Origin: Syntrophobacter sp. SbD2
GTDB taxonomy: Bacteria; Desulfobacterota; Syntrophobacteria; Syntrophobacterales; Syntrophobacteraceae
Direction: 5' to 3'
Assembly (NCBI GenBank): GCA_900290385.1
Contig: OMSV01000199.1
Location: forward strand, 3,884-10,796
Length of the DNA: 6,913 nt
The position numbers were made by a program, and so were the translations under genes. The notes beneath the pieces were generated by a model. The model had not been told where the DNA came from. It saw only the letters and a program-made list of their open reading frames with translations, and did no database searches. Below are positions 1 through 5,522 of the stretch, one piece after another. The stretch's first letter is position 1. Each line of letters starts with the position of its first letter.

Positions 1-221
1 TGGATGATCCGTTCCCACAGGCTGATTGCGTTTGGGACCTTGCCTGCCCGGTAGGCGTCCTCAGCCTGTCGATACATGTCGTCGGCTTCCCGCGGGTAGG
101 TGGTGGAGAAGACGGGCGCCAGGTTGGTAGGCGGGCCCTTTTCACCGACCCCCCCACAACCGGTGAGAACCAGGAGAAAAATAAGGAAAAGAGCCGGTAT
201 GCCTTTGTTGTCTATTTTCAT
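1..221 (-). CDS. Lipoprotein N-terminus, possibly TPR-type (partial, runs off the left edge)
   Basis: An open frame starts at ATG 221-219 and continues without a stop to the window edge, giving about 73 residues. The N-terminus reads MKIDNKG, then a hydrophobic stretch of about 12 residues, then a lipobox L-T-G-C with Cys22 as the predicted lipidated residue. This is a clear signal peptidase II substrate, so the protein should be anchored in a membrane, probably the outer membrane or the periplasmic side. After a short Gly/Pro-rich linker comes a helical segment containing ADDMYRQAEDAYRAGKV, which looks like the first helix pair of a tetratricopeptide repeat. A ribosome binding site GAGGAA lies at 225-230. 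The gene is downstream of dnaK in the same direction, with a hairpin between them, so it may be a separate unit. TPR lipoproteins of this kind occur as assembly factors or penicillin-binding-protein activators; the exact family cannot be decided from this fragment. Confidence 0.75.
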   Translation of the reverse strand, partial: MKIDNKGIPALFLIFLLVLTGCGGVGEKGPPTNLAPVFSTTYPREADDMYRQAEDAYRAGKVPNAISLWERII

Positions 222-242
222 ATATTCCTCAATAAGGAATGA

Positions 243-270
243 AGAGGGCACGGCTATTCGCGTGCCCTTT
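243..270 (-). terminator. Terminator-like hairpin downstream of dnaK
   Basis: An inverted repeat AGGGCACG (245-252) / CGTGCCCT (261-268) forms an 8-base-pair GC-rich stem with an 8-base loop, 58 bases after the dnaK stop codon and before the lipoprotein gene. On the minus strand it is followed by CTTCATTCC, a poor U-tract, so it may be a weak or factor-assisted terminator or an mRNA 3'-end stabiliser. It is the only clear hairpin in the gap 222-325. Confidence 0.4.
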
Positions 271-325
271 AGCACAACGGAAAACCCCTCAAGAATAGAC
301 TAAATGGGCAATCTCGTCCTGGTGC

Positions 326-1036
326 TTATTTTTTTACTTCCTCGAAGTCGGCGTCAACAACGTCCTCATCGGCTTTTTTCTGCTGCTGAGATTCTTCGGT
401 TGCCTCCTGTTGCCCCTGTGCTCCCGCCTGCTGGCCGGCGGTCCGCTTGTAGGCCTCTTCGGCGACCTTATGGGAGAGTTGCATCAAGGCGTCCAGGTCG
501 CGCTGAATGGCATCTTTGTCATCGCCATCCATGGTAGTCCTGAGCTTTGCGATTTGTGATTCAATATCCGACTTTGTAGTCTGATCGAGCTTATCACCCG
601 TGTCGCGAATCGTTTTTTCAGTGCTGTAGATGAGAGTATCCGCGTGGTTTCTCGCCTCTACGAGTTCGCGCTTTTTCTTGTCTTCCTCGGCATGCAGCTC
701 GGCCTCACGCACCAGGTTTTTTATTTCCTGTTCGCCAAGCCCGCTGGACGCCGTGATCTGGATCGACTGTTCCTTCTGGGTCGCCAGATCTTTTGCCGAA
801 ACGTGCACTATCCCGTTAGCGTCTATGTCGAAGGTGACCTCAATCTGCGGGATGCCTCTGGGCGCAGCGGGGATACCCACCAGTTCAAACCTGCCCAGGG
901 TCTTGTTGTCAGAGGCCATATCACGCTCGCCCTGAAGTACATGAATCGAGACAGCGGTTTGGCTGTCGGTTGCGGTCGAGAATATCTGGCTCTTGCGGGT
1001 CGGAATCGTGGTGTTTCGTTCGATGAGCTTCGTCAT
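326..1036 (-). CDS. dnaK: Chaperone DnaK, C-terminal part (substrate-binding domain), out of frame with the N-terminal part
   Basis: This 236-residue frame holds the rest of DnaK (Hsp70). It begins [13 protein letters not shown], a highly conserved stretch of the substrate-binding beta-sandwich, continues through [18 protein letters not shown] and [15 protein letters not shown], then the helical lid, and ends in a Gln/Ala-rich tail and the typical acidic end DADFEEVKK. It is displaced by one frame from the upstream fragment; the ATG at 1036-1034 overlaps the upstream TGA by the four bases ATGA. That arrangement would permit translational coupling, and a G-rich stretch lies just before the ATG. 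However, the ATG is an internal Met codon of every normal DnaK (GGVMTKL), so this is far more likely the second half of one gene broken by a small indel than a real separate cistron. Joined to the upstream part it gives about 638 residues, the usual length. Confidence 0.93.
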   Translation of the reverse strand: MTKLIERNTTIPTRKSQIFSTATDSQTAVSIHVLQGERDMASDNKTLGRFELVGIPAAPRGIPQIEVTFDIDANGIVHVSAKDLATQKEQSIQITASSGLGEQEIKNLVREAELHAEEDKKKRELVEARNHADTLIYSTEKTIRDTGDKLDQTTKSDIESQIAKLRTTMDGDDKDAIQRDLDALMQLSHKVAEEAYKRTAGQQAGAQGQQEATEESQQQKKADEDVVDADFEEVKK

Positions 1037-2244
1037 GACGCCCCCGAGGGGGTTTCGATACCGAGCGACAGCGGAGTTACGTCAAGCAGCAGAATGTCTT
1101 TGACGTCGCCTTTCAACACCCCACCTTGAATTGCCGCCCCGATCCCGACAACTTCATCGGGGTTGACGCCCTTGTGAGGTTCCTTGCCAAAAAATTCCTG
1201 CACTTTTTGCTGTACACGAGGCATCCGGGTCATTCCGCCCACGAGTATCACCTCATCGATCTCTTTCAAGGAAAGGCCGGCATCCTTGAGTGCCTGCTGC
1301 ATGGGAGGGAGCAAGCTGTCGATGAGCTGTTCAACCATTGATTCGAGTTTGGCCCTGGTAAGCTTTATGTTCATATGCTTTGGGCCGGAAGCATCCGCCG
1401 TGATGAAGGGCAGATTGATTTCGGTCTCCATCGTAGTGGAGAGCTCGATTTTTGCCCGCTCAGCGGCTTCTTTCAATCTCTGGAGCGCCATCTTGTCGGT
1501 CCTGAAATCTATGCCATAGTCTTTCTTGAACTCGGTGGCCAGCCAGTCGATTATGCGCTGGTCAAAGTCTTCCCCACCCAGGTGCGTGTTGCCGTTGGTG
1601 GATTTGACCTCGAATACCCCTTCGCCGATTTCCAGAATGGAAATATCGTAGGTCCCGCCCCCGAGGTCAAACACTGCGATCTTCTCGTCTTTTTTCTTAT
1701 CCAGACCGTAGGCAAGCGAGGCCGCTGTCGGTTCGTTGATAATGCGCAAAACGTTCAACCCGGCGATCTTGCCCGCGTCCTTGGTGGCCTGCCGCTGGCT
1801 GTCATTGAAATAGGCGGGTACCGTAACGACGGCGTCGGTGACTTTTTCTCCCAGGTAATCTTCGGCTGTTTGCTTCATCTTCATCAGGATGAAAGCCGAA
1901 ATCTCCGTAGGGCTGTAATCACGGCCCCGAATCTGAATATGCGCGTCTCCATTAGGGGCGTGGACGATTTTGTAAGGAAGCACTTTTGTGTCGGCCTGGA
2001 TTTCCGGTGTATCGAACTTGCGGCCGATGAGCCTCTTTACCGCGAAGACCGTATTCTCGGGATTGGTTATGGCCTGTCGCTTGGCAACCTGCCCCACCAG
2101 CCGCTCGCCGCTTTCGGTCATGGCCACCATGGAAGGGGTGGTGCGGCTGCCTTCCGCATTGGTCAAAACCTTCGGCTCCTTTCCCTCCATGATGGCTACC
2201 ACCGAATTGGTAGTCCCGAGGTCGATTCCTATAATTTTACTCAT
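1033..2244 (-). CDS. dnaK: Chaperone DnaK, N-terminal part (ATPase domain and linker), frame-disrupted at its end
   Basis: Hsp70 chaperone: an ATP-driven cytoplasmic foldase working with GrpE and DnaJ. The 403-residue frame carries the whole nucleotide-binding domain: phosphate-1 motif GIDLGTTNS (residues 6-14), catalytic Lys70 in [26 protein letters not shown] (142-158), INEPTAA (169-175), phosphate-2 motif DLGGGTYD (193-200, Thr198 matching the known autophosphorylated Thr), and the VGG motif of the adenosine site. It continues through the interdomain linker LLLDVTPL and SLGIET, then changes to PSGAS and stops, where the family reads [10 protein letters not shown]. The lesion is in a C5-TC-G5 tract at 1041-1052. 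The start is ATG at 2244 with a strong ribosome binding site AAGGAGGC at 2251-2258, six bases upstream. It is the third gene of the hrcA-grpE-dnaK operon, 86 bases after grpE. The identity is certain; whether the break is real is not. Confidence 0.96.
   Translation of the reverse strand: MSKIIGIDLGTTNSVVAIMEGKEPKVLTNAEGSRTTPSMVAMTESGERLVGQVAKRQAITNPENTVFAVKRLIGRKFDTPEIQADTKVLPYKIVHAPNGDAHIQIRGRDYSPTEISAFILMKMKQTAEDYLGEKVTDAVVTVPAYFNDSQRQATKDAGKIAGLNVLRIINEPTAASLAYGLDKKKDEKIAVFDLGGGTYDISILEIGEGVFEVKSTNGNTHLGGEDFDQRIIDWLATEFKKDYGIDFRTDKMALQRLKEAAERAKIELSTTMETEINLPFITADASGPKHMNIKLTRAKLESMVEQLIDSLLPPMQQALKDAGLSLKEIDEVILVGGMTRMPRVQQKVQEFFGKEPHKGVNPDEVVGIGAAIQGGVLKGDVKDILLLDVTPLSLGIETPSGAS
1041..1052 (-). 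other. Frame-break site in dnaK (C5-TC-G5 tract)
   Basis: Read on the minus strand, the tract is CCCCCTCGGGGG, two homopolymers that can also pair as a small hairpin. Removing two C's gives codons for E-T-L-G-G-V-M-T-K, exactly the Hsp70 consensus. Adding one C instead gives E-T-P-L-G-G-V, and adding one G gives E-T-P-S-G-G-V. Any of these joins the two dnaK frames. Confidence 0.8.
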
Positions 2245-2284
2245 TTAATTGCCTCCTTGGGGTTACCTGTAATCCTGCTTTCCA

Positions 2285-2318
2285 GACTGTGGAGTATAAA
2301 AAAACTCCAGGCTCAGTC
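2285..2318 (-). other. Hairpin in the grpE-dnaK intercistronic gap
   Basis: The 86-base gap 2245-2330 contains an inverted repeat TGGAGT (2290-2295) / ACTCCA (2304-2309) with an A/T-rich 8-base loop. It is extended by GACTG (2285-2289) / CAGTC (2314-2318) across a 4-base bulge. The minus-strand loop is U-rich, but no U-tract follows the stem, so this is not a standard terminator. It could stabilise the dnaK message or mark a processing site; that role is inferred. Confidence 0.35.
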
Positions 2319-2330
2319 ACGTGTGAATGT

Positions 2331-2885
2331 TCAGCAAGTGTCGTCTTTTGCATTTCTTGACACCCCGACCCTTGCAGGCCTGAGGAGTCTGTCGCGTAAA
2401 GTGTAGCCTTTTTGAAATTCCTTTGTCACGGTCATATCCGGATAGTCGGGGTTACGCTCCTGGATGACCGCCTCATGCAGGTTAGGGTCAAAACTGCAGC
2501 CCACCGATTCGAAAGGCGCCGCGCCGAACCTGGCAAACACATCGAGAAAGCTTTTGAGAGTCATCCGCACGCCATCCAGATCCCTTTCGCCATGCTCGAT
2601 TGCGCGCTCAAGGTTGTCTACCACATCGATGAGCTGGCGCATTATGCTTTCATTAGCGTAGACTATGCCCTCGGATTTCTCCCTCTCAAGGCGTTTTCTG
2701 GTGTTGTCCAACTCAGCAGCAAGCCGCAGGATGCGGTCCTGTGCCTCCTTGAGTTCCTCTTCGCGTCTTGATAGGATTTGCCGGCAATCTTCTTGCTCAT
2801 TATTGTGCGAAGCATCGACCTGGGTTTCAACCTGATCCCCCGGACAGGGATTTTTGCCGTCCGGCTTTCTTTCAGCAGATTTCAA
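2331..2885 (-). CDS. grpE: Nucleotide exchange factor GrpE
   Basis: GrpE releases ADP from DnaK and so drives the chaperone cycle in the cytoplasm. The N-terminal third is polar and variable. A long coiled-coil segment follows (EEELKEAQDRILRLAAELDNTRKRLEREK), then the conserved core LIDVVDNLERAIEH, the signature FDPNLHEAV, and the beta-wing end FQKGYTLRDRLLRPARVGV. The start is ambiguous. The longest frame begins at GTG 2900 (189 residues) but has no good ribosome binding site. A TTG at 2885-2883 lies eight bases after GGAGG (2894-2898), which overlaps that GTG, and is my preferred start (184 residues). The gene lies between hrcA and dnaK in one direction and is expected to be co-transcribed under CIRCE control. 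Length and domain order are normal for the family. Confidence 0.95.
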   Translation of the reverse strand: MKSAERKPDGKNPCPGDQVETQVDASHNNEQEDCRQILSRREEELKEAQDRILRLAAELDNTRKRLEREKSEGIVYANESIMRQLIDVVDNLERAIEHGERDLDGVRMTLKSFLDVFARFGAAPFESVGCSFDPNLHEAVIQERNPDYPDMTVTKEFQKGYTLRDRLLRPARVGVSRNAKDDTC

Positions 2886-2943
2886 ACTGTTTTCCTCCAC
2901 TTGATGCCACTCAATGGTCCTGACAATATAAGTTCACCTTTAG

Positions 2944-2966
2944 GCAAATGCGGCATTGCCACATGC
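2944..2966 (-). other. Hairpin in the hrcA-grpE intercistronic gap
   Basis: TGCGGC (2949-2954) and GCCACA (2958-2963) pair with one G-U and a three-base loop, extended by GCA (2944-2946) / TGC (2964-2966) across a two-base bulge. It lies just after the hrcA stop. The minus-strand RNA has no U-tract behind it, so read-through into grpE is expected. A processing or stability role between hrcA and grpE is possible but inferred. Confidence 0.3.
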
Positions 2967-2979
2967 AAAAGTCGATTTT

Positions 2980-4026
2980 TTAATTTTCATCCGGGATTTC
3001 CAGTATCTGGCTAAGAAACTGCGCTGTAAACTCTACGATCGGTATGATTCTGGAATAATCCATGCGCAGGGGACCAAGCACGCCGAGCAGGCCCAATGGG
3101 GTGCTCCCCCGCCAGTAGGGCGCTGAAATCAGGCTCATTTCCTGCCATTCCTGCTGTTCCCCCTCGGTCCCGAGCATTATCTGGATTCCCGTTGAAGCCT
3201 TCAAAGTCTCGTCCAGCAACCGTATCATCTTGGATTTATCCTCAAAGGCCTTCAGTATCCTCCTCATTTGTTCAACATCTGCGAACTCCGGATTATCCAG
3301 AAGATTGGTCCTGCCTTCTATGTAAATCTCGCTATCCTCGATCGTATCCTGAATTGCCTGGTGGGCCATTTTCAGGGCGCGCGAAAAAAGCCGGTCAAAA
3401 AGCGCCTTCTCACTCTCCATTTCCTCCATAATGCGCTCCTTCACCTTGGACAGGGGCACATTCTGTAGAAGTTCGTTTATATACCGGCTGTACTTGTCAA
3501 GTTCGACCTGCGTAACCTCTTCTTTAGATTCGATGTGTGTCTGATGAATAAGGCCCGCCTTTGAAATAAGAATCACCATTATGTCAAAAGGCCCAAGTCG
3601 AATAAATTCGATATGCTTGAACGATGTAACCGAAAGCCTAGGCCACAGCACAACCCCAGCCTGCCTGCAGTATTGGGAAAGCAGTTTCGAGGTCCCGCGC
3701 AGCAGTTCCCTTATGTCTTGCGGCTTGGTTTTCAATGCAACCCGAATTCGTTCCTTTTCCGATCCTTCAAGCTGCCTGGACGGCATGATCGAATCGAGGT
3801 AAAGCCGCAGCCCCTTAACCGTGGGAACTCGGCCAGCCGATGTGTGCGGCTGGAGAAGCAGCCCCATTTCCTCAAGATCAGCCATCACGTTGCGGATAGT
3901 AGCAGGGCTGGCGTTCATGACGCTTCTTTTGGAAATGGTCCTGGATCCCACTGGTTCGCCGGACTCGATATAATCGGTAATAACGGCTTCCAGGACAATC
4001 TGATCGCGTTGCGTAAGCTCGATCAT
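2980..4026 (-). CDS. hrcA: Heat-inducible transcription repressor HrcA
   Basis: HrcA binds the CIRCE operator and represses class I heat-shock genes; family work shows that GroEL is needed to keep it active. The N-terminal winged-helix domain (about residues 1-75) includes LTQRDQIVLEAVITDYIESG, EPVGSRTISKR, SPATIRNVMADLEEMGLL and the wing PHTSAGRVPTVKG. The GAF-like and inserted dimerisation regions follow, ending with the conserved GVLGPLRMDYSRIIPIVEF. A TTG at 4032 would add two residues, but the ribosome binding site AAAGGGGAG (4034-4042) is correctly spaced, seven bases, for the ATG at 4026-4024 and is too close to the TTG, so I take the ATG (348 residues, normal length). It is the first gene of the operon, 18 bases downstream of a CIRCE element, consistent with autoregulation. 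Confidence 0.96.
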   Translation of the reverse strand: MIELTQRDQIVLEAVITDYIESGEPVGSRTISKRSVMNASPATIRNVMADLEEMGLLLQPHTSAGRVPTVKGLRLYLDSIMPSRQLEGSEKERIRVALKTKPQDIRELLRGTSKLLSQYCRQAGVVLWPRLSVTSFKHIEFIRLGPFDIMVILISKAGLIHQTHIESKEEVTQVELDKYSRYINELLQNVPLSKVKERIMEEMESEKALFDRLFSRALKMAHQAIQDTIEDSEIYIEGRTNLLDNPEFADVEQMRRILKAFEDKSKMIRLLDETLKASTGIQIMLGTEGEQQEWQEMSLISAPYWRGSTPLGLLGVLGPLRMDYSRIIPIVEFTAQFLSQILEIPDEN

Positions 4027-4044
4027 GCCCAAACTCCCCTTTTG

Positions 4045-4071
4045 GTAGCACTCGCCATAAAAGAGTGCTAA
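4045..4071 (-). promoter_or_regulatory. CIRCE operator (HrcA binding site)
   Basis: On the minus strand the element reads TTAGCACTC (4071-4063), a nine-base spacer, then GAGTGCTAC (4053-4045). It matches the CIRCE consensus TTAGCACTC-N9-GAGTGCTAA at 17 of 18 arm positions, the last base being C instead of A. It lies directly after the predicted -10 box, so the transcription start probably falls inside it, and close upstream of the hrcA ribosome binding site. Bound HrcA would block transcription of hrcA-grpE-dnaK. No second copy is seen in front of grpE or dnaK. Confidence 0.96.
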
Positions 4072-4074
4072 ACA

Positions 4075-4103
4075 AACCTAGTCTTATTTAACCCGTTTGT
4101 CAA
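4075..4103 (-). promoter_or_regulatory. Predicted sigma70-type promoter of hrcA-grpE-dnaK
   Basis: On the minus strand a perfect -35 box TTGACA (4103-4098) is followed after exactly 17 bases by TAGGTT (4080-4075), a weak -10 box matching three of six consensus positions. The CIRCE element begins three bases further on. The strong -35, ideal spacing and position next to the operator support it; the poor -10 lowers certainty. This is the usual vegetative promoter plus CIRCE design rather than a sigma32 promoter. Confidence 0.7.
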
Positions 4104-4207
4104 GACGCCAACATCATATCGAAACTTTATGGGGGAGACGGGACGACGGTGAGATGTTTCAGCTTTTCCGTTTCTGCGCATCTGCGGGTTGTCCTGTCCG
4201 CCACTGG

Positions 4208-4768
4208 TCATTGGCCCTGCCGCATTATGCCGCAAAGTCTATTGAGCAGATCGAACACCCGTGCGGCGTGGTCCTCCGGCAGGCTGCCGCAGCCGCAGCT
4301 AGGGGTGAAAAGCGAGTGAGCAATTACTTCGTCTATCTCCATCTCACCTGCGGCAAGCTCCCGGATCTGGCCTGTCCACCTGCGGGCAAGACCTTCCGGG
4401 GTTTCGGTCTGAATCGCGTCAAGGTCCGATGTGGGGACTATGCCCCAAGCTATGTTGCCGCCCTGGGCCATGAATTGAAGGCATTGCTTCCTGTAGAGGG
4501 CGAACTTATCGAAATAGCCATATGAATCGAAATTGATGATGTCGAAATTTGATTGAAACAGCAGCAGCCAATCGGTGTTGGCGCAGACGTGAACCCCTGC
4601 GAGCCCTCCGGCTGTATGTACGGCGTCGACCACTTCGGCCAGCATTCTCAGGACCAGTTCGGCGGAAACGGAAATGAAGGCCGAAGAGCCGAACCCCGCA
4701 AGTCCGGGTTCGTCCAGAAAAATCATTAGCGGGACCCCGAAAGTCTGCATGAGCTCAATCTGCCACAT
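4208..4768 (-). CDS. MetE-like (cobalamin-independent methionine synthase core) protein, C-terminal part, frame-disrupted
   Basis: This 186-residue frame is the second half of a barrel protein related to the C-terminal catalytic half of MetE and to uroporphyrinogen decarboxylase-like proteins. Visible motifs (numbering from Met1 of this fragment) are PLMIFLDEPGL (13-23), VHVCANTDW with an H-x-C pair at His60 and Cys62, INFDSYGY (78-85), WGIVPTSD (108-115), and FTPSCGCGSLP with Cys158 and Cys160. The H-x-C pair and the late cysteines fit the zinc site that activates the thiol substrate in MetE; the usual third ligand, Glu, appears to be Asp81. The Met used here as a start is internal: the natural frame runs upstream into LLGLKA and RFLDIIPK, so this is not an independent gene. 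It ends 105 bases before the hrcA promoter. The substrate is unknown; methyl transfer to a thiol is inferred from the family. Confidence 0.8.
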   Translation of the reverse strand: MWQIELMQTFGVPLMIFLDEPGLAGFGSSAFISVSAELVLRMLAEVVDAVHTAGGLAGVHVCANTDWLLLFQSNFDIINFDSYGYFDKFALYRKQCLQFMAQGGNIAWGIVPTSDLDAIQTETPEGLARRWTGQIRELAAGEMEIDEVIAHSLFTPSCGCGSLPEDHAARVFDLLNRLCGIMRQGQ

Positions 4769-5327
4769 GGCTTTGAGGCCGAGAAGCTTCGGTATGATGT
4801 CCAGGAAGCGTTCGTCGTAAATGAGCGCGCGGCCGTTGCTTCGGTATGATGTCCAGGAAGCGTTCGTCGTAAATGAGCGCGCGGCCGTCTTGGTCCTTCA
4901 GGCCGCTCAGAAGGGTAAATGGACCCACGATCTGCCCCTTCAGGGCGCGAAGGGGCAAATCGGCGCCCTTGACGTTCTCAAGAAAACAGCGGAAGGTTGC
5001 GCTGGTTTCTTCACCCATCCCGAAGCCCGGGGCTTCGATGTGGAGCGGTCTGTCGCCGAGAGCAAGGTACCGTTCATAAAAAACAAGGACCTGCTGGTCG
5101 AATTCCGGCGTATCAGACCTCACGAATTGCCTTCCCTCTTCGGTTACAAGACCCGGCAGACCTTCGATATATTGTGCCATCATCCGCTCGGCGGGATATA
5201 CAGTCAACTGGGGCCATGCGGGTATCTCCGGCGCAGCCTGCAACACAAGTCCGATTGCTCTTTGCCGATCCCTCTGAGGCATACTGCCGATGAGAGTGGC
5301 GGACCCGAGTCCCTGGAAGTTTTTCAA
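4755..5327 (-). CDS. MetE-like (cobalamin-independent methionine synthase core) protein, N-terminal part, frame-disrupted
   Basis: First half of the MetE-like gene. It opens with SATLIGSMPQRD and PEIPAWPQL, typical of short stand-alone relatives of the MetE catalytic domain, and includes EGLPGLV, HIEAPGFGMG and GQIVGPFTLLSGL. The correct sequence continues to RFLDIIPK (residue 163), after which a 52-base tandem duplication throws the frame and 27 unrelated residues follow before TGA at 4757-4755. The frame is open up to TTG 5387, but the best start is TTG 5327-5325, with ribosome binding site AAGGAG at 5335-5340 seven bases upstream, giving MKNFQGLGSA. Without the duplication the whole gene would encode 355 residues, about half of full MetE, which fits the core-only relatives lacking the N-terminal folate-binding duplicate. 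It is transcribed divergently from the AICAR transformylase gene. Methyl donor and acceptor cannot be read from the sequence. Confidence 0.78.
   Translation of the reverse strand: MKNFQGLGSATLIGSMPQRDRQRAIGLVLQAAPEIPAWPQLTVYPAERMMAQYIEGLPGLVTEEGRQFVRSDTPEFDQQVLVFYERYLALGDRPLHIEAPGFGMGEETSATFRCFLENVKGADLPLRALKGQIVGPFTLLSGLKDQDGRALIYDERFLDIIPKQRPRAHLRRTLPGHHTEASRPQSHVAD
4786..4889. repeat. 52-base direct tandem duplication inside the MetE-like gene
   Basis: The 51 bases 4786-4836 recur exactly at 4838-4888, separated by a single T at 4837, so the period is 52. Each copy encodes GRALIYDERFLDIIPK in one frame. Since 52 is not a multiple of three, the gene is frameshifted. Removing one 52-base unit restores one continuous frame; removing only the T at 4837 would also restore the frame and leave an in-frame 17-residue duplication. 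Confidence 0.95.
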
Positions 5328-5522
5328 AGTGCGGCTCCTTTCTACCGTGGTTATCGTATCTGCTGAATTAACAGATCGCTGGAGCAAGCTTTCAAATCGG
5401 GGCTCAATCCCGAAACCTCAACTCGGAAATAATCCCATCTTTTGCCGGTATCAAGTTTTATTTGCTTTTCAGTCTTTTTGTGTTTTACAAAGGCTGCAAC
5501 TTAATCACTTGGGGAGGAATCA
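5328..5522. promoter_or_regulatory. Divergent intergenic region between the MetE-like gene and the AICAR transformylase gene
   Basis: These 195 bases should hold both promoters. For the minus-strand gene a weak candidate is TTGAAA (5395-5390), 18 bases, TTAATT (5371-5366), ending 38 bases before the preferred TTG start. A small inverted repeat TCGGG (5397-5401) / CCCGA (5409-5413) lies just upstream of that -35 box and might be an operator, but could be chance. For the plus-strand gene I see no convincing -35/-10 pair; the stretch 5440-5500 is AT-rich. I find no riboswitch-like structure or coding capacity here. Confidence 0.3.

Noticed and set aside
304..537. Plus-strand open frame opposite the dnaK 3' end
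   Set aside because: Its arginine- and proline-rich product is typical of a shadow frame opposite the Gln/Ala/Glu-rich DnaK tail.
1033..1060. Programmed ribosomal frameshifting in dnaK
   Set aside because: A minus-one shift at the C-run could join the frames (giving ETPLGGVM), but there is no standard slippery heptamer, no precedent known to me in dnaK, and an indel gives the exact consensus more simply.
1375..2406. Long open frame (343 codons) on the plus strand, antisense to dnaK
   Set aside because: It lies wholly opposite conserved dnaK codons and the grpE-dnaK gap, resembles no family I know, and long antisense frames opposite GC-rich dnaK genes are common by-products of codon bias.
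4104..4207. Possible terminator after the MetE-like gene
   Set aside because: I searched this stretch on the minus strand and found only four-base stems with no U-tract, so read-through into the hrcA operon cannot be excluded but no terminator can be called.
4821..5366. Plus-strand open frame opposite the MetE-like gene
   Set aside because: It starts inside the tandem duplication, has no ribosome binding site and no recognisable motif, and covers conserved minus-strand coding sequence.
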